Shown here one piece after another: positions 38,583 through 49,653 of a DNA stretch of 64,000 nucleotides. Position 1 is the stretch's first letter. Every line of letters begins with the position of its first letter. The notes under the pieces were generated by a model. The model was not told the DNA's origin. It was given only the letters and a program-made list of their open reading frames with translations, and did no database searches. The DNA lies in assembly GCA_050084515.1 (NCBI GenBank), contig CM114271.1, forward strand, positions 13,702,001 to 13,766,000, read 5' to 3'. This DNA comes from Blasia pusilla (lineage: Eukaryota > Marchantiophyta > Marchantiopsida > Blasiales). The translations under genes were made by a program, and so were the position numbers.

Positions 38583-38924
38583 CTATGTACATCTGGGACA
38601 CATCCATCGTCCTCGAGGAACCCTAGTGAGAGGTGGCGTCAGACATGCCATATGCCAACCTCTCGAACAACCATCACAGACTAGCATCATGGCCGCACCA
38701 CGGGCAGAACCACACAACATACAACGCAAGCCTGCAAGAACTACTGCTAAGCTTGGATCCACTGTACCATCAATGTTAGGAAGGTGACATGGTGCACAAT
38801 TACGCACATGGTCCTTCCATACCATACCATCGCGTCCCTCCAGCAAGAGAACACCGGATGGCAAAACGTCACGCACTCTCAGGATAGTGCGCCCTGCAGT
38901 CACATCCAACATCATCAGTGTCAT
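38583..38924 (-). pseudogene. Element 1 integrase C-terminal barrel plus PHD finger
   Basis: The first ~50 residues (TAGRTILRVRDVLPSGVLLL, EGRDGMVWKDHVRNCAPCH) match the SH3-like C-terminal domain of gypsy integrases (F.V.EVL..G...L...DG..WK.HV..). A C4HC3 PHD finger follows at residues ~67-113: CMLC, 11 residues, CDGC, four residues, H, two residues, C, then the RWMCPRC end with the typical Trp before the last pair. PHD fingers commonly read histone H3 tails, so targeting of integration to a chromatin state is a reasonable inference. This frame is open to its own stop at 38,583, but the upstream integrase is broken. Confidence 0.88.
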
Positions 38925-39890
38925 TTACTACAAGTAGACATAATCTCCTTGATGAAACCTTCGGATAGTTGGTCAATAACCACCACCCCGAATAGTCGCA
39001 TACCTCAACGTATCCCGATATTGCACAATCGCCAAGTTCTCGAACGCCATGGGCATCACTCTTCGAAATAACTCAGCCCTCTGAGAACATGCTCGCACCC
39101 ATACATCTGGGTCATCAAGGTCCAGCACCTCACCAGCATCTCGACAAATGGCCATAGGTAAATCTGGCTCTCGGCCATAAAGTAGCAAGTACGGTGAAAA
39201 AGACGCTAAGGATGCATGCCTGCTGAATCTGTATCCCATCGCCAACCATGGCAACTGGAGGTCCCAATCTCCTAGGTGACCTCTCTACAAGCCATACTTG
39301 CCTAAACCCCTCTCCATCGTCTGCACAACTCTCTCCGCTAATCCATCTGCCTCGGGATGATCTCGCGAAGTCGTGCAGTGGTCGATCAGCGCCTGATCAC
39401 ACAAGGCTTGAAACTCATCGGGAAACTCGGTACCCTGGTCTGTCAACACCTCAGTCGGTGTGCCCTAATGACTCAGCACTCTCTAAAGGAAGGCATAAGC
39501 TACCCCCTCACTCGCTTTGTCAGGAAATGCAACCAACTCGATCCACTTCGAGAAGTGCTTGATCATCACCAACACATAACGATTGTGACGCTCCCTCAAA
39601 GGCAAAGGTCCTGCAAAATTCAAACTCCATCTATACCCTAAGCTCATGATCGGTAATGGATGCAACTGTGGAGTCGGAGCATTGAACGATGCTTGGACCC
39701 GATCACACACCATGCACCTGGCAACAAACTGCTCAACGTCATTGTGCATGCCTCGCCACCAATACTGAATTTGGAGCAGGGTGTACGTCCGCTTCACCCC
39801 AAAGTGACCTAACTCCTTATGGGCATGCTACACTAGTCGTGCTCTCTGCAAAGGATGCGGCACTACGTGTATGCTGCCATCCTCCCAAAC
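38925..39890 (-). pseudogene. Element 1 DDE integrase
   Basis: Blocks in order on the minus strand: the zinc-binding end (QYWWRGMHNDVEQFVARCMVC, followed by DRV), the core start NFAGPLP, HFSKWIELVAFPDKASE, LTDQGTEF, TTSRDHPEADGLAERVVQ and the distal MPWLAMGYRFSRHASLASFS. The first catalytic Asp is Asn here (NFAGPLP against DFAGPLP in element 2), a G-to-A change that would inactivate the enzyme. Stops and frameshifts also separate the segments. Identity as a Ty3/gypsy integrase is clear from GPLP...FSKW and the HHCC-type finger. Confidence 0.87.
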
Positions 39891-39971
39891 CCTCAAAACA
39901 TATGTCCCCTCCCAACGGAAACGCCTTTGCCCCAGAGGATCTCGATCCGCTCTCTAGCATCCACGGTGCTC

Positions 39972-41672
39972 TTAACGCCCGGTCTGAAGGTACTCCAAGA
40001 CTACTCCATCATCATGAATATCTCTACCACTTGTCGTCTCCTCACTGGCCTCGAGATCCAAGGACTCTCCACTAGACCTCACCATCGAAGTCTCCACACT
40101 CTGGCTCTCCATAGCCAACATGCCTAAATAGGCTGACGCTTGCCATCCTAGCACCGACTCCTCATCACTCTCTCCATGCCATTGAGCTCCAGTTGCATCT
40201 CGTTGACTCAGGCATGGGTTACGACTCAACCCATCTGCATCTTGGTTGAGCGTCCTAGATCTATGTACCACTTGAAAATCATACTCCTGCAACAACAGAG
40301 CCCATCTCGCAAGCTTCCCTTTAAGCTTGTCGGACTCCATCAACCACTTCAGTGGTTGATGGTCAGTGATGATGGTAAAGGGGTTTCCGAATAAGTAACA
40401 CCTGAAATGCGCGATAGCCCACACCGCAGTCAAGCACTCACCCTCATACAAGATGTACTTTGCCTCTGTAGCGTTGTTCGAGCGGCTAGCGTAAGCCACC
40501 ACGAATTCTCTACCCTCATCATCATGTTGGGTGAGCACCGCTCCAAGCCCCAACATGCTCCAATCTTTGTGCAACTGGAAAGGACGCCCCTTGATCGGTC
40601 TCCTCAAGATGGGCGCAGATGTCAACCTGTCCTTGAGCAACTGAAATGCTCGCTCTTGCTCATCCCCCCAGTGCTACTCGTGATCCACCTTGGTCAGCAA
40701 GGTCAGTGGCTTCGCAATCGAACTGAATCTCTTGACGTATTGCCGATAGAAGTTCGCCAATCCCATGAATGCACGAACACGGCTCACATATGTAGGGCGT
40801 GGAATGCGTGAGATAGCCTCTACCTTCGTTTGCTGAACACCAAGGCCCCCTGGGTATATCGTATGACCCAAGTACTCAATGTGGTCGCAGAAGAACTTGC
40901 ACTTGCCTGGATGTAGCTTCAGCCCATGTAATTACAATCGTCAAAACACCTCCTCTAGATGTCGCTCATGCTCCTCAGCCGTGGCGCTAAAGACTACAAT
41001 GTCATCAATATAATACCTAGCAAAATCCAGACCAGCCAAGATCCTATCCATGACCCTCTGAAACTTAGCCGGGGCGTTCTTTAACCCAAATGGTAAGAAC
41101 CACCTCTGGTACAAACAATCCTTCCCGTGAGGATCGATGCCCCAAAATGCCGTCTTCTACATGTCCTCCAATCTGATAGGCAGCTGATGGTTTCCGGCTT
41201 GCAAATCTAATGGACTGAAGACCTTTGCGTGACCAATCGCATCAAAGATTTCCTCAAGGGTGGGCATGGTATACCTATCGGACTTTGTCTGCCGATTGAT
41301 AGGTCGGTAATCCCCACACATCCGCCTATCCGTCTAGTTGCCATGCACATCCTTCTTGGCGGGCATGACAGTGGCAGATGCATACTCCCCATGGGACATC
41401 TCCACTAGTCCTACTCTGACCAAGTCCTGGCTCCTACTTTGAATCAGAGCCCTCTCCATATCACTGTACCTATAGGGTGGTCGGAAGATCGGCGTAACAC
41501 TCGAAAACTCAATGCGGATCCCCGGTCCCTTCAGCGTACCCAAATCCTCCATGCTAAATGCAAAGCAACTCGTGAGGAACTGATGTATCCGGCGCCGCTC
41601 TCCTCCTTTCAACTTAGGGCCCATATCTGGCTCCCAAGTCTCCACCGTGACTACGGTAGGACTCTCTGGCAC
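39972..41672 (-). pseudogene. Element 1 reverse transcriptase and RNase H
   Basis: Minus-strand blocks: GPGIRIEFSSVTPIFRPPYR, AKKDVHGN, CGDYRPINRQ, YYIDDIVVF around the YxDD box (~41,000), LKLHPGKCKFF, YLGHTIYPGGLGVQ and AFMGLANFYRQYVKRFS. RNase H then begins FQLHKDWSMLGLGAVLTQ with YEGECLTAVW and ITDHQPLKWLM. Order and motifs are those of Ty3/gypsy. Breaks include TGA and TAA just before LHGLKLHPGK and TAG at the Trp of DHEWHWG. The last segment (39,972-40,640) is a 222-aa open stretch holding all of RNase H. Confidence 0.9.
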
Positions 41673-41750
41673 GGGTATCGGTGGTTGCTATGGTGCAACC
41701 CCGTCTCGAACAACAACACTCAGCTGCTCTTCTGCAGCCAACTGCAAACT

Positions 41751-43430
41751 CTAATCTCCTCCACATGCAGTGCCCGAAACCACGCTCGATGTTGTGGCTA
41801 TCATCTCCTGGCGTACCTGCAAAACATCCCAAGAAGTCCAAGGGTGTCTCTCCCGATCTCCCCTGGTGCATAGATCTCCTCGGGTCTCGCCCCCACCCAC
41901 TGCCTCCACCATCTCGGTAGGCATGGGGCTCACCAAAGCAACCGCTGTGATCTGTTGCAATCTCATACGACGCTGCTCAGCCACTCCCAAGCAGAGGATC
42001 CATGTCAGCAGTTCAGGTCCATCGCGACCCAAGACATGGCGTCGTGATGCCTCTAACACTAACGGTACTGCCGTCACACCTGTGGGAAATCCCATCGCTC
42101 GCTCTCTCTCATCGGCGTTGGGCTCCACCAACTGCTGAACCTGGTCATCCCAAACCAAGCCAGGACCGGCCTCCTTGTATGCATAGGAAGCGGGAAAACT
42201 CACAAACGTGGGCAAGGCTGCCCGCAACATGCCTACCCTATTGACCACAGTGAACGGTGGTCGATCAACGTGCCTCACTGCCTGTGATTGACGACTTGGA
42301 TCTAGAATGGAATCCACTACCAAATGAGAGGGGCGCTCCACTCTCGCATACGCCCTCCGTAACACCGCATGGGGCACCAAGTTGGTCCATCATAGACGCG
42401 GGCGATGGGCTCTAGAATCTACACTCGCCGCATCCAAGAACACTGCTGGGCCGATCCAGGCACGCAGCTAATGAGCACTCGTCACCACCCGTGACCTGGA
42501 GTCTCCTAAGATCGGCACATTCTCCAGAATGTAGGCTGGAGAACGAGACTGGTGCTCCTCCAACTGCCGTAAGACCCTCAACATCTCCCAAAACAACCTG
42601 GACCGAGTGTCAGCCAACCCGCTGCCTCGTTCAGCACTCATTGGCCCTAACATGGCCAACCGGAAATGACCAAATTAATGGTCCCTACCCGCTCTAAGTC
42701 CTGCGTCCCCAATAACAAAATATTCCTCAGTAGGGAACTTTGGTACCCATGTACTACGGACGCAGACAATAAGTCGGGAAAACATAGGCGTAACTGCGCC
42801 ACATATCGTAGTGAGACGCGCCTTGCAACATCATCACTCTCCACATACATGTACTGTTGTACTCGCACTCCTGCCTGCAAAACAGCAGCTACCCAGATGC
42901 TAATCCCTCCAAAGAGATCTAACACTCGGATACCCTCCCCCGGGATACACCACACAATGGGTGTGGTATCCAAGGGTGTCATCGTAGCACTCCTTGCTAC
43001 CTTGGGTTCCTCAGACCCGTCACGCTCCGGTGCAAACGCTTCACTCCACGCCGTCTGCACGTGCTCATCTGCCAATCGTCGAAGCTCCTCAGTCGAGCCC
43101 CACAACAGCACCTCTCCTCCACGGAATGATATAGCTACCATAACACTCCTCTCCATAGAAATGTCAGGAACGGGAGTATCCTCTGCATGGACATGTCCCT
43201 CAATCAAATCACTAGGCCAAGTGATGGCACTGCTAAATGCTGCTAAGGTCGCCATCTCTCCTGGCCGTTGTTCGTCATCGCACTGTGAATCGAACGGGTA
43301 ATGAGCTAAGGCACCCATCACTTGACTGCCATCCTGGTCTGTAGGACGCTGACTCCTCCCAGTAATCCAGGGAAAACCCCATCGGGTATAACACTGCTCC
43401 ACGAACCAAGACGTCATATGACTCTGCACC
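41751..43430 (-). pseudogene. Element 1 DNMT3-like C5 cytosine methyltransferase domain
   Basis: Lies between protease and RT in the polyprotein. Motif I is RVLDLFGGIS (SAM binding, ~42,930). Motif IV is ISGWPC, where the codon after the catalytic Cys is TAG instead of CAG. Motif VI is ILENVPILGD. Motif VIII appears as AHRPRL.WTN, close to the AHRARYFWGN block of DNMT3/DRM enzymes. The C-terminus is ADERERAMGFPTGVT followed by ASRRHVLG, matching the FGFP..YTDVS and R..LLG signature of that group. Motif order is unpermuted, so DNMT3-like rather than circularly permuted DRM. Two TAG stops, one TGA at a Trp codon and a frameshift after motif IV make it nonfunctional. The ancestral domain would transfer a methyl group from SAM to C5 of cytosine. 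Confidence 0.9.
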
Positions 43431-44168
43431 AGTCACTATCGCCTTGGCCCACACCATGGACTCATCTGTAGGATGTCCCAGGAAAATCCTCACCACGACC
43501 TCTTGTCGGGTGATATACTATGTGGTACTCGCTCCACCCAAGGATGTCTGTATCCGGAATGGACAACGCTCCACATCGGCTCTCGTCAAGCCCAATCCTC
43601 TGAATAACGCTTTCCCCAACATCAGGGGTTGCGCTCCTGAATCCAACAAGACGCATTGCGGACTAAAAGCTCTACCTCTAGGACTCACCAAGTGGAAGAC
43701 CTTTCCTCGGTTATCCAACAACACAACACCAGGACAAGCCATGACACGCTCTATCGGGGGTCTAGCGGGCATCTCCGCCATTCTAGCAGCCGCAGCCTGC
43801 CATGAATCTGACGTGGAAGGTCCGAGCATCGGCTCCAAGGGCAGGTCAATCACCTCCTCTGCAATCACCTTTGAACGTGATGCACGAACTCCAACTCCGC
43901 GCTCACATAGCGACGCGGCCAGCCAAAAAGCCTCGGCGGGCGTACCCCCCAACGTCATAACATCGGAAGCAGAAAATAAAGGAGTGCGGTACACAACGGT
44001 GGCCGCCCCCAACAATGTGCTCGACAGATGCCCCTCCTGAGCATCAACAATAGAAGTCGTCGCACTCGCTTCTCCCATCGCCCTTTGTGCCTGCACACCA
44101 ATAACATCACCACCTCTCAAGGAACTTTGATGAGGACCCATCGATGGGGTCCTCATCGCTTCGGACAA
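43275..44168 (-). pseudogene. Element 1 aspartic protease region
   Basis: Contains QCVLLDSGAQPLMLGKALF, the DSGA active-site loop of retropepsins, preceded by a conserved family-specific block (TPLFSASDVMTLGG, AASLCERGVGV, LLDNRGKVFHLVSPRG). After a TAG, the frame resumes as EVVVRIFLGHPTDESMVWAK and SYDVLVRGAVLYPMGFSLDY, a linker conserved with element 2 before the methyltransferase. Function in the family: maturation of the polyprotein in the virus-like particle. Confidence 0.82.
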
Positions 44169-44387
44169 CGTGAAAGACTGAGGAAGCCTAGTCTATTTTC
44201 TGGCTTCCCCTCGCTGTGGATCAAACTCTGCGGCTGCTCCACGCGTCACAACTGCGGCGGCCTCCATGTGGGCAACCCCGCACATCCAACCAGGATCCTC
44301 CAGATCTCTAGCTGCTCCATATGATGTCGATGCCACGAATCTGGCATCAGGTAACCTCAATGCCATAGTGGCAATCTGCTCCTGTAG

Positions 44388-45878
44388 CTACTGTATGTGA
44401 GCAGCCATCCCAGCCTCACGTCCGGCGTCTCCCTTGGCGCGTCTAGGTGGTGGTACTCTACCTCCTCCACGGGCAGCTCCACCACCCTGTCGGGCAACTC
44501 CAGCTCCTCGGTCCCCAACGGGACCACCTAGTGCACGATCTCTAGGCCCACCCGGACCGGCTACTCGCTCTGGTGCCCTCTCTGGCCCTCGGTCCGAACG
44601 TAACTCAGGATGTAAACTGAAACACCTGGCGCATGTATGACCATACCTCTGACAATAGTCACACTGATAACCTCCTGGTGCAGCACCATCTCCTCCTCCA
44701 TGCTGAGGCATACGTCCATGACCCTGACGAGTGCAATGGCACTGATGATGGGCTCCACCACATGACCAACAAGTAATAGTAGGCGGCTGCTGTTGAGCCG
44801 CATATGAAGGCGCAGGTCTTTGTGCCACAGGCTCCCGGTATCCTCCCTGAGCTTGTGGTGCCACAGTTGACCTATCTCGGAGTCCACGTTGCTGCACAGG
44901 TGGTGCAGCCAATCGCGATTGCTCTCGCCCAGAACCCATGGTGGCTACGATATCCTCCGCCATGTTGCGCTCAATGTTCTCGGAGGTCCTAAGAACATCT
45001 CTCAACATAGGGGAGGTTTTCATAAGAAGCACCCCCTCCTGCACCCGTGGCCGCAGGGTCTAGTCCAGCATCGCGTACCATGACTGGATAGCCTGAGCCT
45101 CTATCACACCCTGAGTGACGTTGATCAACCGGCGCAAGCGAGTGTAAGCCTCACGTAAACTCTCACCCGGGCGCCTTAGGAAGTTGTGGATGCTCCGCAA
45201 CTTTTCCGTCCGTACCCCTTGGTAGCTCGCCCTCAACTTAACAAAGAACTCAACCACGGGGTTGAACCTGGGACCAACTCGACTAGACGGTGCAACTGCT
45301 CCAATGCGAGTGACCCCTCCTAAAACATCACTAGTGGAAGAGGAAGTAGCCTCTCCTGACTCCTCCTCCTCATCTGGGAATGGCTCCGTCCATGACACAT
45401 AGTGTGGGTCGTAGTAGAGTCGCCATGCCTCAATCTCCTGGGCATATATGTGGGAAAACTCATGGTAATCGTCCATGGGTGCCCCCTCTAAATGCTGGAA
45501 CATACCATTCCATGCTGTAAACGGGTTGAACTCTCTAGAGTTCCTGGCCCGCTGGGAGTCGCACCAACTCCTAAAATCTGTTATGGAATCGTGCAACTCA
45601 ATCATACCTACTGCACTTGAAAACCTACGCGGTCCTCTACCCCGGTCGTCCATCTCGTACGCCCAACTAGTAGGACCACTCAAAATGTGTGGCGATGTGC
45701 TCACAAATTCCTCTACACCCTCCCCCTCATCTGACGATGACACAGAAGGAGGTCGAGGTGGTCCCTGAAGTGAAGACCCTCGGAACCTCACGCCACTCCG
45801 CGTAAAACCTCTAGAGCTACTCTCGGGTTCACCACCTCGCCTCTCAAAGTCCCGAACGGACGCCGTGATGACTCTCAT
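44388..45878 (-). pseudogene. Element 1 gag
   Basis: Starts ATG at 45,878 (MRVITASVRDFERRGG) and runs in one frame to 44,388 with an in-frame TAG after WYAMLD near 45,060. The N-terminal third is low-complexity and acidic. The middle is a helical capsid-like domain (FRSWCDSQRARNSREFNPFT; MDDYHEFSHIYAQEIEAWRL; FFVKLRASYQGVRTEKLRSI; LREAYTRLRRLINVTQGV). The C-terminal part has two Cys/His clusters (CWSC...; CDYCQRYGHTCARC, a CX2CX4HX4C knuckle) and an Arg/Gly/Pro-rich tail. After 44,388 the frame continues past a TAG (HIQ.LQEQIATM) towards the protease, suggesting one gag-pol reading frame in the ancestor. Confidence 0.88.
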
Positions 45879-47443
45879 GCCTTTCTCACCCGATCACTCT
45901 TGCCTCGCGAGTTATCCCTCAATCACTCATCCCAAACATGCGGCACTCGATCTACACACTCCCTCTCGAGACATGTAACGTGCGGCAATAAGCGGCGTGG
46001 TGCGGCAAATCGACCAGGCTATCATCTCATTGACAACCTACCCTCAACTCCGGACATCCCACATAGGTCTATGTCCCCTAAGTCACATACATAAATGATA
46101 CTCTCAGCATCCACACACCCAATATCCCCAAATAAACTACCCAAATCCCAGAATCCCTCACACGTATAGGGTAAAGGACCAGGATGGGTAACCTGAACAC
46201 ATGTCGATGTCGCTCCTCAGCAGCTGCGAATCTCGACCCCAACTCGGTCGTGGAGACAACTCCTCCAATCAGCAAGTCATACTCCTCCCGTACTGACGTT
46301 GCTCAATAATCCTCGATAGACGGTGCGGTTCTAGCGGAACGGTGCGGCGTTGCAAGCGGCACGGAACGGCTACAAACGGCACGACCCTCGATGATGGGAT
46401 GCGGCACTCGGCGGCATACCCTCCTCAATCAAAAATAAACCCACACTTTGCTCCACAATGTCGGAGCGGCTCTGCAATCAAGACGGTGCGGTGTGCGGCC
46501 ACGAGCGGCACGGCGCGGCAATCAGCGGCGCGTTGCGGCTACGGGCGTCACGGCACGGTACCCGATCGTCGTTGAGCGGCTACCAATCACAACATAGCAG
46601 GAGGAAATCAAAACTCAAACACTATAACATGAGGTCATATGCCATCACACGTTGATGATGGTGGCGGCCAAAGCAAAGTACGTGATGGCGACGCAAGTCC
46701 GAGAATCAACGAACGTTGTGGAAGACCCTCCACTCCGTAACGGCGGCAATGGCAACCAAGGGTGGACAAGGGACGGTGGACCATTGAAGATGACGGTTGA
46801 CCATTGATGGTGATGGTTGACCATTGATGATGAAAGTTGACCGTTGACGGTTGACAGTGACCATGACGGCGACGGCCGCCGCCGGTGTGGTGGCTGATTT
46901 AGGGTTTGCACAATTTAACCCTAAAAATCGCCTAGCAATGGCAATTTTTGCAAGATTGACCATACCTTTTTGCTCCCAACTCCAAATTGCACATTTTTTG
47001 TTGCACAGCGTCCACAGCTTGACGATCTACGCCAGTATCAAAAAAATATTTGGAATTGAACATTCCAATAAAAACTGACAAGGACTGTCGTAAAGCCCAA
47101 TGTCTCTTTCTTCTACCCAACATTCCTCCCAACAAAAATGTAAAACTTGTAAAAATGCAAATCAGCAAGCAACATGGTGCTCCCAAAAGCATCGGCATGG
47201 GGTAACCCGCCCCCATACTCAATCCCTATCAGAAATTGGGCAGCGCTTCCGCACGCCACTCTTCCACACGAAAAATCGGCAAATGCAAGGAACAATCCAA
47301 GCAACCCTTGCTCCGATGAGCACTCCCATGAGCCGTTGAACGGGGAACACGGTCCCCAAGCTGCAAAAACAGCGAGTGACCAGCGAGCTCCCCCATGAAG
47401 CTCTCTCACTCTCTCATTCTCTAATTTTGCATTCTCTCTTTCT
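45879..47443 (-). other. Element 1 5' leader
   Basis: A 1.57-kb noncoding leader between primer site and gag. It includes GCGGCAC-rich sequence (46,320-46,580) shared with copy 4. A minisatellite of about 18-bp units (GGTTGACCATTGATG and variants) lies at 46,771-46,860. ORFs in it are short and unsupported. Confidence 0.7.
46771..46860. repeat. GGTTGACCATTG minisatellite in the element 1 leader
   Basis: Four to five degenerate tandem units of 17-20 bp built on GGTTGACCATTGATG. Confidence 0.75.
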
Positions 47444-47458
47444 CTCATTCTCTCTTTG
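47444..47458 (-). promoter_or_regulatory. Element 1 self-priming site (PBS)
   Basis: Sense sequence CAAAGAGAGAATGAG lies directly after B1. It is complementary over 15 nt, with one G-U pair, to CTCATTCTTTCTTTG at 47,635-47,621, the predicted 5' end of the element's RNA. There is no match that I recognise to a tRNA 3' end. Confidence 0.78.
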
Positions 47459-47940
47459 TAAAGTAAGATCCAATCTCTCTCTACACAATCTCACACCATA
47501 GCTCTCAAAGGTGTGCACTCTCTCTCATATCAAACCAAACCCACTCTCCTAATGAGAAGCTTGGGTTACACTCACAAGGCAAGGGAACATAGTTCCGCCG
47601 CCTCATGCCAAGAAGTTCAACAAAGAAAGAATGAGCTCTCAAGCTCTCTCTCCTTGGGATATATACCCCTCCCCTCTCCCAAGCTCTCTCCATGGTAACC
47701 TATTCTCCCAAGTCACCTCCTTGGTTTTTGACCTGATGTAGGAGGTCAAGGGCCAGTTACCAAAAATAGAAAGTCGATCACATACTCAAAATAGTACTTA
47801 TCTAAAATAGTAAGTTCCTCAATATAGCTCCAAATGAGCCAAAACGAAGGCCTCAACAAGTCATCCTTGACCTCCTTGTCTTCCACTACTCTTGAAGACG
47901 CTCTACTAGATCTCACCGATCTATCCTAAAGGACGTGACA
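47459..47940 (-). repeat. Element 1 B1 terminal repeat (5' end)
   Basis: 482 bp, sense start TGTCACGTCC at 47,940 directly against the TSD, sense end TTACTTTA directly against the primer site. It lacks the A segment on either side. Confidence 0.92.
47621..47665 (-). promoter_or_regulatory. Element 1 TATA box and predicted RNA start
   Basis: TATATA at 47,665-47,660 (sense) precedes CTCATTCTTTCTTTG (47,635-47,621). The distance of 30 nt is the normal TATA-to-start spacing, and the start sequence is the one complementary to the primer site. Confidence 0.7.
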
Positions 47941-47944
47941 ACCT

Positions 47945-48497
47945 ATTTCCAACCTTATCCGACATCTCAAGACGAAGTTAAGCCGATACAAATTTTTTAC
48001 CCTCTATGTCATCGACCTAGTAGAACTCTATCTCTAGGCTAACTAAGATGTGACAATCTTTGTGCTCATACACATCGCCACATAATCAACATCATTGGTC
48101 ACATCTACACACCACACAAGATTAATCTTCCTAACACACACATAGATCCATACATAAAAAAAATATTTACCCATATATATCGAGACCACACTACCGCCCC
48201 CTAGTTGGTAGTTGAGTTCCCTTAACTCTAAATAGTAGACATCACATCTATCCAATATAATCCACTATTCTATACATATATAGCACCCTCGGTGTCGTCA
48301 TACCCGCCATATCTCCCAGCACATACTCATTTGTGAGTCCATCTCCTCTATCTCTACCTAGAGATATCAATGTATCCGGATCTCATCCTACATTGCAACT
48401 CTACAGCTACCCACCATATTGATCCCTCTAAAGAGATCTAACACTTTTGCACCCTCCTCCAGATACTACCATACAATAGATGTGATATCCGAAGATG
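47945..48497 (-). pseudogene. Relic E, 3' part: methyltransferase motif I fragment, purine tract, A and B segments
   Basis: On the minus strand, 48,497-48,400 translates as SDITSIVWYYLEEGAKVLDL followed by FRGIN. This aligns with DTTPIVWCIPGEGIRVLDLF and GGIS of element 1 and is a decayed motif I. Downstream come GGGGGCGG (purine tract, ~48,196), an A segment (48,195-48,056) and the start of B (TGTCACATC at 48,055). B is interrupted at 47,941-47,944 by element 1. RT, integrase and PHD are deleted between the methyltransferase fragment and the purine tract. Confidence 0.8.
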
Positions 48498-49360
48498 TCA
48501 AGTCTCCACTCCAAGAGCATGATGTTGCTCGATATGGGAGTGTAGGGAGAATCCGTGTAGATAGAGGTGAGTTGAATGTGGAGGAAGCACGAGAGTTCTT
48601 CAATAAGTATGGACTCCAGTTGAGATTAACAACCTCTATGAATCCGGAGGCAAAGGGCAAGAGCGCAAGGGGACATCCGCCAATCATTCAAGCATTGGTA
48701 AAGGTGTGTGGAGACCATTATGCTCATTGGCCTAGATTGCTTCCATTTGCTTCATGGGCATATACGATCACTCACAACAGCGTTACAAGGTTCATGCCTA
48801 CATAGTTGATGCCAGGTCAAAAGCCAATAATGCCAGCAGAAGGAGATATTCCCACTTGGATGGATTTACCGTGGGAGGACGGGCTCGATAGGGAAGAGCT
48901 CATAGCACTTTGAATGTAGCATCTAGAGCGGCGTGAAGTAGATATCGCAGAAGTATTAGTCAAAAGGAAGGAAGCAAGGTTGAAAAATAAGGAACGCTTC
49001 GACAAAAGTCATCGACTTGAGAAGGAGCCTATAAGAGAAGGAGATTGGGTCTTGGTGCACGACAACAACCTCGACAACCAGCATAGTACTATTAAAAAAT
49101 GTGCACGTCATTGGTTTGGTCCATATATTATAGCCTTTTTTTTTTACAATGCCACTTAGAAATTACAAGAGCTAGATATCACAATTCTCAAGTTGCCCAT
49201 TGTAGAAAAAAGGGTGAATATTTTCCGTAGATGTGAGGGATTTTTGATTTTGACGAATCAGATCAATCTTTCTAGAGATACAGTAAAAATAAGTCTGAAT
49301 AAGATAGCAAGAAGTCTTGACCTGCATATACCGGAGGATGTGCAGATTTGGAGGAGGTGA
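48498..49360 (+). pseudogene. Gypsy integrase C-terminal fragment (element 7)
   Basis: The plus strand reads VDRGELNVEEAREFFNKYGL, MNPEAKGKSARGHPPIIQAL, HWPRLLPFASWAY, LPWEDGLDREELIAL, ARLKNKERFDKSHRL, IREGDWVLVHDNNLD and HWFGPYIIA. These are the end of the DDE core and the C-terminal domain of a plant Ty3/gypsy integrase, unlike that of elements 1 and 2. Several stops are present. It runs into a purine tract (GGAGGAGGTGA, 49,350-49,360) and an LTR at 49,362. The 5' part of this element is missing: the left junction at 48,498 abuts relic E. Confidence 0.82.
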
Positions 49361-49361
49361 A

Positions 49362-49653
49362 TGTCGTATAGTAAAATCACCTACCATATAAACTCCTCTC
49401 TCATTAAGTGTTAGAGAGAGTTTTATTAGTATGAAGTAAATTAGCTTAGGAAAAGAAAATTTTCATATTTAAACCTCTTTATGGTGTCTCTTTTATGCGG
49501 GCCCAATTTTAGGAAAAGAGGTAATAAATTAGACATGAGATTATAAAAATAAAGTAGGGGATTGGTGAATTAATGAAAGAAAAGCAAAAGTACTCTTGGT
49601 TTGTGGCTAGGGTAGTTGGGGTAATTTGGAAGATATGAGGTGAGTACAGGATT
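49362..49653 (+). repeat. Element 7 3' LTR, first part
   Basis: Begins TGTCGTATAG directly after the purine tract and continues at 58,593 on the other side of element 2. The complete LTR would be about 1.28 kb, ending ACGATA (59,579) against ACGACA in the related LTR at the right window edge. Confidence 0.75.

Larger units (their letters stand above)
37625..47940 (-). mobile_element. Element 1: full-length Ty3/gypsy-like retrotransposon with DNA methyltransferase and PHD finger
   Basis: A 10,316-bp insertion bounded by TGTCACGTCC (sense start, 47,940) and GCGCATGACA (sense end, 37,625). The flanking TSD is ACCT at 37,621-37,624 and 47,941-47,944. Sense order: B1, self-priming site, 1.57-kb leader, gag, protease, DNMT3-like methyltransferase, RT/RNase H, integrase, PHD finger, purine tract, A, B2, A'. 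All coding parts contain stops or frameshifts, so this copy is dead. A and A' differ by 4 transitions in 127 bp. B1 lacks about 34 bp present in B2. It inserted into the terminal repeat of relic E. Confidence 0.92.
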
